Source: Caprella mutica (taxonomy: Eukaryota > Arthropoda > Malacostraca > Amphipoda > Caprellidae). From it: a DNA stretch of 64,000 bases. A program made the position numbers and the translations under genes. Below, one piece after another: positions 47,320-59,040 of the stretch (its first letter is position 1; each line of letters starts with the position of its first letter). Under the pieces are notes generated by a model. That model did not search any database and had not been told where the DNA came from. It saw only the letters and a program-made list of their open reading frames with translations. The DNA lies in contig CANNZV010002361.1 of NCBI GenBank assembly GCA_947561585.1, forward strand, positions 37,780-101,779, in the 5' to 3' direction.

Positions 47320-48020
47320 TGAGCATATCGATTAGTCTCAGCACTATCTCAACCGTGTAAAGGAGTTCTTCAGGGATTAGAATATTCTAAACTTGGATAA
47401 TATCTTCTCTCATCAAATTGGATGCTAAAGATTTAGAACAAATAATTTACTGTATTTAGTTACAAATACTATTTTTTCTGTCAGAGTCAGAAAGTGATAA
47501 TTTTCAGTTTATGGTAAATGTGTGTGATTTTGAGCATATTGTACATGTGTGTGTGATTTGGAGCATATGGTATTGGTGTGACGGAGTGTACACTCAGCGG
47601 TGTCAGAGTGCTTACACAGTAAGTTGATGTCGTTAATAGATGCTCAGATTGTTCTACTGTGAGTTACTAGTGTCACCTCGTTAGAACGTGTGGCATTCAG
47701 AAGTCGCTTTGGATGCAAAATTCTTTTTGGCTGTAATACAGCTGAGCTGTATTGTTAGCAGGCAGGCATTGTTGCCTAGTGTTTGTAAGATTAGAATCTA
47801 TACAAAATGAATTTTTTCGTGTTTTGGAAACGCTGGGTGGTTGGTGGGAAATCTTAGACCCAGTGGCATCTATATATTCATGAATTGTACAAAGGAGGTC
47901 CAAAAGTAGAATTGCCAGTGGTATTGATGGCTGTGAGAGAAGAACGAGAGAAGTTGTAATCGAATGTACTATGCGCCTAATATCTAATATATGAAATATT
48001 TTAACATAATATGATATATA
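47320..48020. other. intergenic, nothing recognised
   Basis: Unique sequence with a degenerate GTGTGTGATTT...GAGCATAT duplication near 47518-47570. No supported gene. Confidence 0.5.
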
Positions 48021-48021
48021 T

Positions 48022-49619
48022 CAGTAGCGAGCATAAGTTATGGGACATCGAAAAAAGTTAAACATTTTTGTTTATTGTGAAAGAACTAGACGAAGAAAAT
48101 ACGTGAAACTTAACAACAATAAAGTTACACAACCTGTGGGTATTTGGTAGAAATATTTAAAAAATCAAAAAAATATTTACCAAAATATTTAACTTTTGCC
48201 TTCAGAGGATGAAAAAGACACCGAGCGAAAGTTAAGGGACAGTTATTAATAAACGGGTTTAAACCAATTAATCTTAGTTCAAAAGACTGTTTCAATGAAT
48301 TAAATTGTTACTAAAGGTCATCAAGTTATTGGAACACAGCTATCGCAACCATTACACACGCTACTCGGATTCAAGTATCTCTCTATGATAAAACTCCTTT
48401 TTTTACCATCACAAAGATGGAAAGCCAGTTTCTGAAATTACAAGCATCATATAAAGATTTAAGAGTATTATGTATTACATTGTTAATACTTTTAAAGAGT
48501 GTGCTTCAATTGATACAAAACGAGAATCAAGAAGACCACCAAAAACTACTCTCAGAGAAGATCGAGTCATGGTGAGACTGTGCATAAAAGATCGTTTCAA
48601 GACTGCTGTGGGTATATCTGGCCAAAATGAGTGTAATGCATGGTCTCAGTGTCTTTAAATTCACAGTTTCTAAAAGTTTGAACAGGGTAATATTAAATGC
48701 CTTTCTGCATGCATCGAAGCCTCTGATATTAAAAAAGAACCAAATTGCAAGGCTTCAGTTTGCCAAGGAGCGTGTCGTTTGGTCGAAGGAGCGGTGGTCC
48801 ATGGTTCATTTCAGCGACAAATCTAAGTTTAATGTGATCGGAAGTGACAGCAAAATGTACGCTCGAGGTAATGTTGGTGAACGACTGTCCTTAAAGTTCG
48901 TTTAGAAAACTGTGAAACATAAAGGGCGACAGCATGATGGTCTGGGGCATCATTTCTGCAGTGGGAACAGGCCCAATTGTTCATGTGCATAGAGTGATCA
49001 ACGCAGCAGTGTATACGCAACTTCTTATCAAACATTGCATTCCATATTTGCAATTATTTGATACTCAACCACGGATTTTAATGCAAGACAATTCTCCTTG
49101 TCACATTTCTAAAACTATGAAAGCATCCATAGAAAGAAATTGAGTTTCTCTTTTAAGCTGGCCTGCTCAGAGCCCAAATTGAACCCCATTGAAAACATTT
49201 GGTGATGGTGCTCAAGAACGCAATCCCAAAAATCAGGATTAACTGTGGGGATTCCTGAAAGAAGAGCAGCAGAATAAAACTCAATAATTCTGCTAAAAAT
49301 TGATTAATTCCTGTAATAGTCAATGCAACGAAGTCATCAAAAATAAAGGACTCTTCACAAAATACTAATTTTGTATATCTAAATGGACAATAGACTGTTC
49401 CTTAACTTTTGCTCGGTGTCTTTTTTAGTCTCTGTTGACAATATTTGATTAATTAAGTAAATATGTATTTGTTTCACCTTGCTAATATTTCTAGCGAACA
49501 CCCACAGTATGTGTATCTTCCTTGTTGTTAAGTTTCACCTATTTTTGTTGACTTGTTTCTTTGCAATGAACAAAAATGTTGAATTTGTTTCACTGTTCCT
49601 TAACTTATGCTAGCTACTG
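48022..49619 (+). mobile_element. Tc1-type (DD34E) element, decayed
   Basis: 1.6 kb with inverted termini CAGTAGCGAGCATAAGTTA (left) and CAGTAGCTAGCATAAGTTA (right, read inward). Subterminal sequences also correspond (AACATTTTTGTT.ATTG). TA follows the right end; the left flank is TA-rich but offset by one base. A broken transposase lies inside. Confidence 0.9.
48417..49280 (+). pseudogene. Tc1 transposase pseudogene
   Basis: Recognisable pieces in shifting frames are: QIARLQFAKE with WSKERW and HFSDKSKF (first Asp, 48826), MVWGIIS with VGTGPIVHV, LMQDNSPCH (second Asp, 49087), then SPNLNPIEN after a frame change (Glu, 49191). This is the DD34E pattern of classical Tc1 transposases. Several stops and frameshifts make it inactive. 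It belongs to a different clade from the two DD37D copies. Confidence 0.9.
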
Positions 49620-49621
49620 TA

Positions 49622-50140
49622 TAAACATCAATGATTTAATTATATAACCAATTTGGTCTTAGATCACTGTATTTTCAGTGAAAATATATATTTTACAAAA
49701 TGTCGTCTATTTTTCATAAATAAGCAATGGTAATTGAATTTGATGTATATAGACAATATTACTAAATTATAAACATTTTCTAGAACTTTAATAATAATTA
49801 TATGAACATTATACTCATATACATAAACGGACAAGCGTAAAGTTTATGAAAATACGATAAAATAATGACTATGAATCTGGAAAAACTTGATCTGGCCACT
49901 TGATGGTGCTTACTCAAAATATTTTTTTTTGTTTCCTTCAATGATATGAAATATCATAATATGATATTAAATAGGTAACCATATAAGCAAATATTAGTAA
50001 TTCCCTCAGCCTTTCAAGGATTGGTAATTGTTACCTAACACATTGCACATTGGGTGCCAACTATCATATCTACAAAAAATCTGCCTGACCAAAGGTTTTT
50101 CTTAACTGTAATTACAACAATTGCTCCTGCATTTCAGGTC
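49622..50140. other. intergenic, nothing recognised
   Basis: A+T-rich, no features supported. Confidence 0.5.
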
Positions 50141-50141
50141 A

Positions 50142-50495
50142 ACAAAAAGATATCTCAAAAACAAGTAGTTCACTTTTCAAACGGATTGCGCACTATTTAA
50201 GACATCCAAGAAAATACTGAAGTCGTGTTAGGACTATTTCTAAAAGCTTTTGAAACGAGGATCTTTTGCCTCTCTCACCACAAGACATGAATACAACGGA
50301 CTTTCATATGTGTCTCATTTTGAAGATAAATGTATGTTCTTCTTCTCACGATATGTTGAAGCTATGAAATGCTCATGCGATAGAGAATGGAAGAATATTC
50401 CAAATGAAAAAAGAAATGAACTCCGAACTTTCATACCAAGCATATTAGAGCGGTATATGGACGCATCAAAAACATGTATTGTTAATTTTCCTTAG
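50142..50495 (+). CDS. possible coding exon or gene fragment, unidentified
   Basis: An ORF from 50250 to 50495 (81 codons) has less A+T-biased, protein-like text with Cys and charged residues (MKCSCDREWKNIPNEKRNEL, ending KTCIVNFP) and a stop. It is preceded by a good 3' splice signal (pyrimidines then CATTTCAG, ending at 50139), but stops intervene between that site and the ORF. I recognise no family. It could be a last exon, a decayed gene piece or chance. Confidence 0.35.
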
Positions 50496-50499
50496 CATA

Positions 50500-51360
50500 A
50501 TACTCAATTAATTTGCATTAATTAATAACTATAACAATATCATCTTTTTGATAAAACGAAGAACTTTATCCACACTTTGTAATAAGTGAACGAGTTATGT
50601 GAATGTATAATTATTATTTCACTTTAATAAAGTCAACTGAAAGAACTTAAAATTTTTACTATCATGCAAAGCATATATTGTGTACATCTCTCTATAATGC
50701 TACTCCTAAGTAGGCAGGAAGAAACCTCATCACCAATTCCTCAGCAGAACTGCATTACATACTGTACGCTATCTCTCCATTACTCCTCAAAGTGTCATAT
50801 CAAATGGAGTTTGTTATCTTGTCTCAAATTTCAGCAGCAAATTACTTCACTTTATTACTCTCATCACTGAGCTTAAAATGAAACTTTAGCAATCTTATTA
50901 CAGTAAGTGAGAAAACATTACCTACTGTAATATCTAGTGTGGAATATCAGTCTCAAAATGACAGCATTCTTATTTTTGTTGAACTTATTTGCTGACATTT
51001 TATTACTGGTATTTATATAATTTGGTTAATGACGAATTTAAATAATTCACAATAATATATTTATAAATTATATAAGTAGGATAATATTGGAATTCAATTA
51101 TTAGTGTCACCACATAATCTGGACTCGTAATTCGATATATATCCTTTGCGGTTCTAAATACATATTTGGTATGCTTCTGTTATATTAGACTGGCTGAACT
51201 TTACTAAAAATGAAATTAAATCGCTCTTTTAAAAATATATTTAAATTCAATAGATAACAATAAATAAATCTTTCTCTGTTAGATATTTTACTCAATTCAC
51301 ATAAACTGGGTTTGAATGGAGTATTAATATTAAAAAACAATATTCTATTATCCAAACTTG
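50500..51360. other. intergenic, nothing recognised
   Basis: A+T-rich, no element ends. The short ORF 50664-50870 shows no domain. Confidence 0.5.
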
Positions 51361-51373
51361 AATTGTTTTAGAA

Positions 51374-52385
51374 TGTGACCGGTAATTTGATCCCTGGTAA
51401 TTTGACCTACGGTAATTTGATCCCTGGTAATTTGACCTACGGTAATTTGATCCCGGTAATTTGATCCCTGGTAATTTGACCCACGGTAATTTGATTCTGG
51501 TAATTAGATCCTTGGTAATTTGACCTACGGTAATTTGATCCCGGTAATTTGATCCCTGGTAATTTGACCCACGGTAATTTGATCCCGGTAATTAGATCCC
51601 TGGTAATTTGATCTCTGGTAATTTGATCCTCGGGTAATTTGATCCCCGGTATATTGATCCTAGGTAAATTGACCCCGTTATTTAAATACCCGGTAAATTG
51701 GTCTCCGGTAATTTGATTCCCGTTATTTAGTTCTTGGACTTATATTATGTTTCTGATGAATTTGTATCAAATGTTCCATTATTTTTAAATTAATTATTCC
51801 ACATTTTGAAATAAACTATTTAACATTTGGGACAAATAAACCCAATTGATTTATAAAACATTATGAAATCTTGATATCAACAATACAAGTAGTTTATTAT
51901 ATAGAGCATAAGATGCCATTATAATTGCCAGTTTTAAATCTTCGATAAAACATAATATATATTATATTTTACACTATTTTATTTTAATATAATGTTCGTA
52001 TCCGGAGGTTAGATTACCGGGGATCAACTTATCGGGATAAAATTACCGGGGATCAACTTCCCAGTGATCAAATTAGCAAGGTCAAATTATCGGGGATCAA
52101 ATTACCGGGGAACAAATTAACAGGGATCAAATTACCCGAAGATCAAATTAACGGGGGAAAAATTACCAGGGATCAAAGTACCCAGGATCAAATTACCGGG
52201 GGATAAATTACTGGGAATCAAATTACTGGGGGACAAATTACTGGGAATCAAATTACCGGAGGACAAATTACTGGGGATCAAATTACCGGGGGACAAATTA
52301 CTGGGAATCAAATTACCGGGGGACAAATTACTGGGAATCAAATTACCGGGGGACAAATTACTGGAAATCAAATTACCTTGTACCA
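51374..52385. mobile_element. terminal-array element E (GGTAATTTGATCCCT family)
   Basis: The left array (51379-51730, ~23 units) of GGTAATTTGATCCCT and GGTAATTTGACCTAC is followed by ~270 bp of A+T-rich spacer and a right array (52005-52380, ~25 units) in inverse orientation, where a 30-bp dimer CTGGGAATCAAATTA + CCGGGGGACAAATTA has been amplified. The right terminus read inward is TGGTACAAGGTAATTTGAT. Flanks TTTTAGAA (51366-51373) and TTTTAGAG (52386-52393) match in 7 of 8 bases and both fit nTnnnnAn. No coding capacity; a minus-strand ORF in the right array is a product of the 15-bp period. Confidence 0.88.
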
Positions 52386-52393
52386 TTTTAGAG

Positions 52394-52855
52394 ACACTTA
52401 GCAGAATGATTTAATTGTAGAGTAGAAGTAATGTTGTTAACTGTGAATGGCTCAGAAGTCGCCAGCATGAAGAGATACTTATATTAATTAAGACTACGGT
52501 AAGAAATTATCGTCACTGCAAATCATAACCTGTAAAACCAATATTTGTACTATCCTTTTCTTTTTGAATTGCTTAGAAAGATAGCTTCATATATATAGAT
52601 TTTAACCTCTTTGTTATTCATTTGATTACTTAGGTGGTTAAATGTGGAAGAAAATGATTTTAACAAAGAAATCGATTCAGTGTTACTTCAATAATAATTT
52701 CTATGATCTACCATTCACAATATCGAACTATGCAATTAACAGTTCTATTCTAAATTTTTAGATTAACATAATAATATATTTCACATTAAAATTAATCCAT
52801 GAAAGTTTAAGTTTACAAGCATATTAAATTTATCAACCAATACAAAATTATAATA
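52394..52855. other. intergenic, nothing recognised
   Basis: Short unique stretch between two terminal-array elements. Confidence 0.5.
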
Positions 52856-52865
52856 CATGTATGTA

Positions 52866-53627
52866 GGTGCACGGACAACTCGTACCTGGACAACTCGTAC
52901 CCGGACAACTCGTACCCGGACAACTCGTACCCGGACAACTGGTATACAGGACAACTGGTATACAGGACAACTCGTACCCGGACAACTGGTACCCGATTTC
53001 CATAATTTCGTGATAAAACAAAGAGTTTTCATGTATAAGGTTTCAATATATGTCATGAAATAGAAGACTCTTGAAGTGAGATCATACGAATTTTGTAAGG
53101 TAGTTTGTATTTTAGTCTCTATAAAAGTTTTAATTTTATCTTTAGGTGTGCTAGGTTACTTGATATTTAACTTTGCTAACTTTAGTATATTAAAAGAGGT
53201 TAATGTAATTAAATTAGCACTGTTAGTTCTAATATATTTTTCGCGTATTATGTTTGAAAATATATATCATGAAATGGAAGACTCTTGAAGTGAGATCATA
53301 CGAATTTTGTAATATAGTCTATATTGTAGTCTCTATAAAAGTTCCTATTTTATCCTCATTTGAATTGTCAGTATATGTATGTTTCATTGCAATAAATATA
53401 AATTGGTTATTTTATTATGCCTTTAATTTTTATTATAATTATGTACATTTAACTAAATTTTGAAAATCGGACTTGTATTTTATTCAGTTTTTATAATTAG
53501 GTACATTTAACACGAAATTATGAAAATCGGGTACCAGTTGTCCGGACACGAGTTGTCCTGTATACCAGTTGTCCTGTATACCAGTTGTCCGAGTACGAGT
53601 TGTCCGGGTACCAGTTGTCTTAGAGCC
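52866..53627. mobile_element. terminal-array element F (CGGACAACTCGTACC family)
   Basis: The left array (52866-52993, ~9 units) starts GGTGCACGGACAACTCG; the right array (53527-53620) is inverse with GGTACCAGTTGTCCGG units. A direct repeat CATGTATGTA flanks both ends (52856-52865; 53627-53636), so a 9-10-bp target duplication is likely. Units alternate between CTCGTACC and CTGGTATACAGG types on both sides. The 530-bp interior has no gene; it holds a direct duplication of about 95 bp (53045-53140 and 53264-53360) set ~220 bp apart. Confidence 0.85.
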
Positions 53628-53636
53628 ATGTATGTA

Positions 53637-53790
53637 CCATGTCAGTTGTCCGAATGGCAATTTTTCGTATTACAGTTTGTCGTGTGGCAGTTTATTGTAT
53701 CCAGTACGACATTTATCTGCATGACAGTTGTCCGTGTGACAGTTTGTTGTATCCAGTACGACAGTTATCCGCATGACAGTTATTTCATTA
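53637..53790. repeat. second, diverged ~15-bp array beside element F
   Basis: Degenerate units such as GACAGTTGTCCGTGT, GGCAGTTTATTGTATC and CAGTACGACAGTTATCCG, in the orientation of a right end. A ~48-bp higher-order duplication is visible (TTGTATCCAGTACGACA twice). No left partner is seen; it could be a single end or the remains of a related element into or beside which F inserted. Confidence 0.65.
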
Positions 53791-54375
53791 TAGCAACGTT
53801 GTTAGCTGTTTATTGTTTCTAATAGTCATTGTTGATAAAACTATTTATCAGTTTTATGCCTTCAAATTTTGAATAGGACAAGCTATAAAAATTTATATAA
53901 TGTTGCCTTTTCATTAGTTTGATAATCATTGTTTTTTTTATAGATTTCACAGTATGTAAATTAATAAAGGATGATAGAACCGATATTATGTACAGTATAT
54001 GAAAAGTAAATTTGCAATTAATTGCAATTAAAATGAATTTCCACTAAATGACCCTATGTATGTATTACACTACCTGTTTTGTTACTGATAACAGGGGCAG
54101 ATAATGTCAGTCTTACAATTTACAGGGTTTTGACAAAAATGGGAAAACCAATATACCCAGATTTTGGCAGCTCTGTGGAAGCTATTGTCAAGATCAGCAG
54201 TGATTTTAGGATATGTGATCATGCAATTTGTTCTAACAATTTGATATAGACTTATACAGTCTGACCAATTAGACAATTGACTAGACCTTTCCTTTTCTGC
54301 GGACGTTTTGTCTTCTCTTTCAAAGAATTTAAGAAGTCATAACTTTTGATTGTGATATTTTCAGATGCCAAGCAT
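53791..54375. other. intergenic, nothing recognised
   Basis: A+T-rich sequence; the minus-strand ORF 54082-54276 has no recognised domain. Confidence 0.45.
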
Positions 54376-54379
54376 TCGT

Positions 54380-54450
54380 ATTAGTGATGGAATGATTAAT
54401 CGGTATCGGAATTGAAAATCGGTATCGTACAGACTGAAATATCTAAGTTT
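54380..54450 (+). mobile_element. possible hAT end remnant
   Basis: TTAGTGATGGAATGATTAAT then CGGTATCGGAATTG and AATCGGTATCG: a (C/T)AGTGATG-type start with repeated CGGTATCG subterminal words, as in many Ac/hobo-like hAT elements. No second end found. Confidence 0.3.
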
Positions 54451-55295
54451 TCCCATTCTGATGCTTAATCGTCGAGGCGAGCGTCTTTACTCTCTTTACT
54501 GCACATCGCGGTAGTGTAGCGTAGATAAAATAGTTAGCCATTCAAACCAAATTGTTTGTGTATAACCGCTGTGGTAAGGGGGTAGATACTGGACGATAAT
54601 GGCAGTTCAATAGGTGAAAAAACAATTGTTAAATATTTGTGTGCGTTTTTTGATGGTCTAAATCTAAAAGTAGGGCGTTTTTACGCGTATTCAAGCACCA
54701 CGTAAAATATAAAATAAAGTACTTTTTATCAACCAATATTATGGATATAGACCTATATTAAAATTGTTTCTTTAATGGTTCAGAAGCTGTTCTTTACGTT
54801 GGCATAATGTAAATTTTGATTAATCTTTTAGTTTATGAGTTAAAAACAGTGCGAAAAGACACCAATTTCTGATGCGTCAAGACACGCTGAATTGGTAGCT
54901 ATTACGCACCACATATAATATGATTAATATCTTCCAATTATATCAGTATACCAAATATGTAATACCCATTTAACGCCCAATCTCCTCTTGGAAGGACATT
55001 AGAAAAACATCAAATAATGTCTATATTTAGTCCGTATAATCATATTCTAGCAGTAAGAAGTTCAAAATTAAATGTACAGGCAATGCTACATTATGATTTG
55101 AGATTTAGACCCACTCAAAAGTTTTTCTCAATTGATATTTGACTTTCAAAAAATAAAAATAAAGAGTTATGTTTTTTAAAATATTCTCAATCGATGAGAT
55201 TAACTATCAAATATTGATCTTTCGAAAAAAAATATTTTTGGCCTAGAACACGTCTTGGGGGTTATAGGGATAATGGTTCAGAACCCAGACGGAAA

Positions 55296-55540
55296 TCATA
55301 GTTGGCATTATGTACATTTATATACGGGGGTATTTTTTACCGTTGATTATATGCGGTTCCCCCTTCTATCGTATTACTAGAGACGACGCCGTACTTAATC
55401 AACCATAATTTCTTCAAAAAAAATTTCAGTTGGTAAACCCAACTATAATCTACTGAATGAAAGATGGCACAGCCAACTATAATCGGAGTTGTTCGAATAA
55501 CCTAAAATTTAGAGCAGAGTATAGTTGGTTGAACCACGGA
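55296..55540. repeat. degenerate AGTTGG/CCAACTATAATC repeat, left block
   Basis: Several irregular copies of CCAACTATAATC or its inverse (near 55296, 55437, 55479, 55515) with intervening GTTGATTATATGCGG. The same words recur at 63770-64000. Units are internally palindromic (TAGTTGG...CCAACTA). Confidence 0.55.
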
Positions 55541-55839
55541 TAATAAAATAAAACAAAATTCATAAAAATACATATGGATGAAAATGATTTTGGTTTCATA
55601 GAGATTGATCAATAGGTATTATGGAGTGATAATATGTAACCAATTTGCTATTTTTCAATGTAATTACGAGTGGGTGGTGTTAATTCTAAAATGCATACTG
55701 TGGTTATCATTTTCCCGTAAAATAAAATACAAGACATGGCAACTCTTGTACAGCTGCCATATACCTACGTTCATGCGCAAATGCTATGAATAAAATATAT
55801 TATCCTCAGGCATCAAAAGGTTGATTGTTGTATAATAAT

Positions 55840-57440
55840 AATTCTTGATACTATGATAACGAACATTATTAATTTTTCATACCTAGTTATACTACCTATT
55901 TCTTTTTACATTTTATACTTAATTTAAAGTACAAGGTTTATTGTATCTAGGTAGTAGGTATAATGGTATGCTATAATGGATAATGTAAATACATATTTAA
56001 AATAATATATTATAAGTGCTGCAATATAATCATACTGCCTATAATGTTCATTATCATTACTACCTCTAGGTAAGTACCTAAAACCTATACATTTATAGAT
56101 ATAATATTTAGTTAGATTATAGATAGGTAGGTAGCATAAATTATTACTTTAAAAATAAAAATTCTAAGAATTATCCTAAGAATTAAATTTTCAATTATTA
56201 CCTACCTATTAATGAAAATAATTCGTAGGTAATATGAAAATATTACCTCCTAGCTGTGATCAGTTTTACTTCATTATTATATTGGTAAAATCATAACCAA
56301 TCACTTTGCCGCTTTTTATAAAGCAAAGCGAAGCTTTCCAAACCGTCAAACGACAGCACACTGAGAACAGTAGGACGTGATCAGTTATTTAATAAGTCAA
56401 AGTGAAATAAATTATTGAATTATGTCAAGTAAGAACTTGTAAAGTTACCAAGAATGTAGTGAAAGATAAAAGAGAAGAAAGAAAAGCCAGTTAAATATGA
56501 AATCTTTAGCAAATACACTTGCTAGCATCGTAGGTAGTGCGCTACACCTACTCAAAGCCTGTGTATAATTAAAATTGGTGAGGTTCTAATAAACTTCAAT
56601 ATTTAGGAGCTACATAAATCTGTGTAGGTATAGAAAATATTATACCTGTACCTAGGTACTTTTTTATCATGTTATTGTCCACAGTGATATGAAGTCAAAC
56701 TGGAATACCTAGCTACCTACCTGCTTATCAATTTGTCACCTAGTCCATGTTTCAGAATAAGTTAAAGAATACCTATTTATTGATGTAGTACTTTCTTCTG
56801 GACCTGTATTTAACCATCTGATTAACTCATTGAACTGTACTATTAACATGGAATGATGGGAAAAGAAATTTGCATCCAAAATTAATTTAACTATTATGCC
56901 TAGCCGCCTAGGTATAGGTAGTGATTTTTTTGTACAGTGGGCTCTGTTACATGAGTGACACTGTGACTCAAGTCTCAGCAGTCTGACCTGAGAAGTTAGG
57001 ATACATTCTTTTCAGACTGACCAAATTCCATGTTTCAGAGGCTGGAAAATTGTAGGCCAATTTTTGAACCAAAATTTCACAAAAAATATGAGCCAACCCA
57101 ATTTGGCTCATTTTTTGAAGATTTCAAGCCAAAATAAGTTATATAACCATGGTAACATAGGGATTATTAAATTAATTCAAAATTTTAAGCCAATTAGAGT
57201 GACTAATCATTTGGCTGATCCACCTACATAATACATTTTACAATTTTACCAATTAGGATAGGATTATAGGTAGTCTGGCTAAGTACCCCATGTTTCAAAA
57301 ATTCAAAGTGTTGACTAACTTGAAAAGTTGCGAGTATTATGGTACCTATAGGTTACAGGTAGTACAGGCGACTTTGGACTTTTGAGGGGTGAAATAAGTT
57401 GTTAAACCTGTAAATAAGTTAAAATAACTAGTAGGTAAAG
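55840..57440. other. TACCTA/TAGGTA-rich block
   Basis: Within ~1.6 kb there are some 20-25 occurrences of TACCTA, TAGGTA or close forms (for example near 55880, 55950, 56065, 56125, 56205, 56625, 56655, 56710, 56900, 57345), which are rare elsewhere in the window. A TATAAA within TTTTTATAAAGC at ~56320, followed by a more balanced sequence to 56470, could be a promoter and 5' exon. A hairpin TGAGCCAA...TTTGGCTCA lies near 57090. No ORF is recognised. Confidence 0.55.
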
Positions 57441-57459
57441 TAACTCATAATATAGTCTC

Positions 57460-59040
57460 AGGAGACCAGTCTGTATTTGGTACACAAAATTCCACAGACT
57501 TTTTCAAAAGCAGAAAAAATCCATCAAGAATTTCCAATAATAATAATTTGGTTGATCAACCAACATTTTCTCAATTTCTCTGTCAAAAATTAATGGTCCT
57601 AACATTGGAAATTAGGAATAAATAGCTAAAAATCCACTGACCTTGCAGCCTTCACCTTGCTGGAATATACCCTGAAATAGTAATACAGTTTGGTCCACCG
57701 TCCACATTATGACCACATAATAAAGCATGTCCAAACTCGCCTTTTTAATATCGACTCGGCGAGTTTGTGACATTGATTTTGAGCCCTCCAATTGCAAATG
57801 GCAAGAAATATCTAATTTTCTCCTATGGTACAATGTTATTTTGAAGAGAATTTATGATAATTTGATCATTAATCATTATGAAGAGAAATTTGGTGATTTT
57901 AGGAGAGAGCTGGAGAGACAAATTGAAATGGAGAGTTTCTGTGCCATACTATTTTACTTAAGAGTCTGGTCAAGAGATTCACGGGGCTCACCTGCATCAG
58001 ACATGAAATATCAGGTTATTTTCAAGTGTAAAACTAATATTTTCAATAGGAAGTCAAACTTTTAATTAACCCTTATGTTTTTTAATAGTCTAATACATAT
58101 AAATATTGGAGACTGGGAGTCTTGGGAGAATTCCAGCCATTTCGTTATTTTTGGAGATGGATTGAAAAATCTTGGGAGAATTCCAGCCATTTTGGTATTT
58201 TTGGAGATGGATTGAAAAATCTTGGGAGAAAAATTATTCTAAAATTAAATTCTTTGAGACTTATCAGAGTGGACACAGTATGCAGTGTATTGCACTATTA
58301 CTATGCAGTGTGCATATCCATATACTGGCTAATAGGCTATACTTCTCAAGATTTTAATTTCTAAGACATTTTGACAATTTTTTCTATCTCCAAAAATCTA
58401 AAAAGTTCCCAATTAATTAAAATAGATCATCATACATGTAAACACAGGAATTAATCTTGCAAAGATATAAATATTTTCCTTATGAAAAACTCTGTAAAAG
58501 TCTCCAAAAGATCACTGGTGAATACACCATCCAGACTGTATTTCATGGCAAATTTCACCAACTTGTCGATGGAAAATTATAAATTTCCCCTTTAGAAATA
58601 ATATTCAAGCAAAGTTAGTGAATTTCTAGCTATTTATTCCTATGTTAGTGATAATGTTACCATAAATTTCTGGTGGCTAAATTGAGAAAATGCTGATGGA
58701 TCAGCTAATTTATTAGAAATATGCTGAGTGCTTATGGCTCATAAACTCAGCACTTGCCTTTCCAGGTACCTCCATAAGAACTAAAGAAGATAAATTAAAA
58801 TGATCAATTTATCATAAATTCATTACAGAATGATATTGTAGTATAGGATTTAATTGAATATTTATCACCATTTGTAATTGAAAGGATTAAAATTGCTGTC
58901 AAAAACTCGCCAATGCCCAATGGCAAGAAAGGACATACTTTTTTACCTGGGATAAATGGTGGTGAATTATTTCAAGTTTTTAAAGAAATCAGTGGGTTTT
59001 TGTGCACCAAATACAGAGTACTGACAGGTATACCATAAAA
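57460..59040. repeat. diverged inverted duplication with ~1 kb spacing
   Basis: Sequence at about 57465-57650, read on the minus strand, resembles 58600-59035 on the plus strand: shared words include TAGCTATTTATTCCTA, AAATTGAGAAAATG.TG and CACAAA(A)..CC(A/C)AC near a TCTGTATTTGGT.CAC block. Identity is only moderate and interrupted. Between them is a 112-codon plus-strand ORF (57727-58065, CDIDFEPSNCKW) that I do not recognise. Confidence 0.45.
58107..58232 (+). repeat. 50-bp tandem duplication
   Basis: Two full copies and a partial third of a 50-bp unit containing TCTTGGGAGAATTCCAGCC and TTTTTGGAGATGGATTG, with one or two differences. 50 is not a multiple of three, so ORFs across it shift. 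Confidence 0.93.

Noticed and set aside
52132..52386. 84-codon NLSPGNLIPS repeat protein
   Set aside because: Lies wholly in the right array of element E; period artefact.
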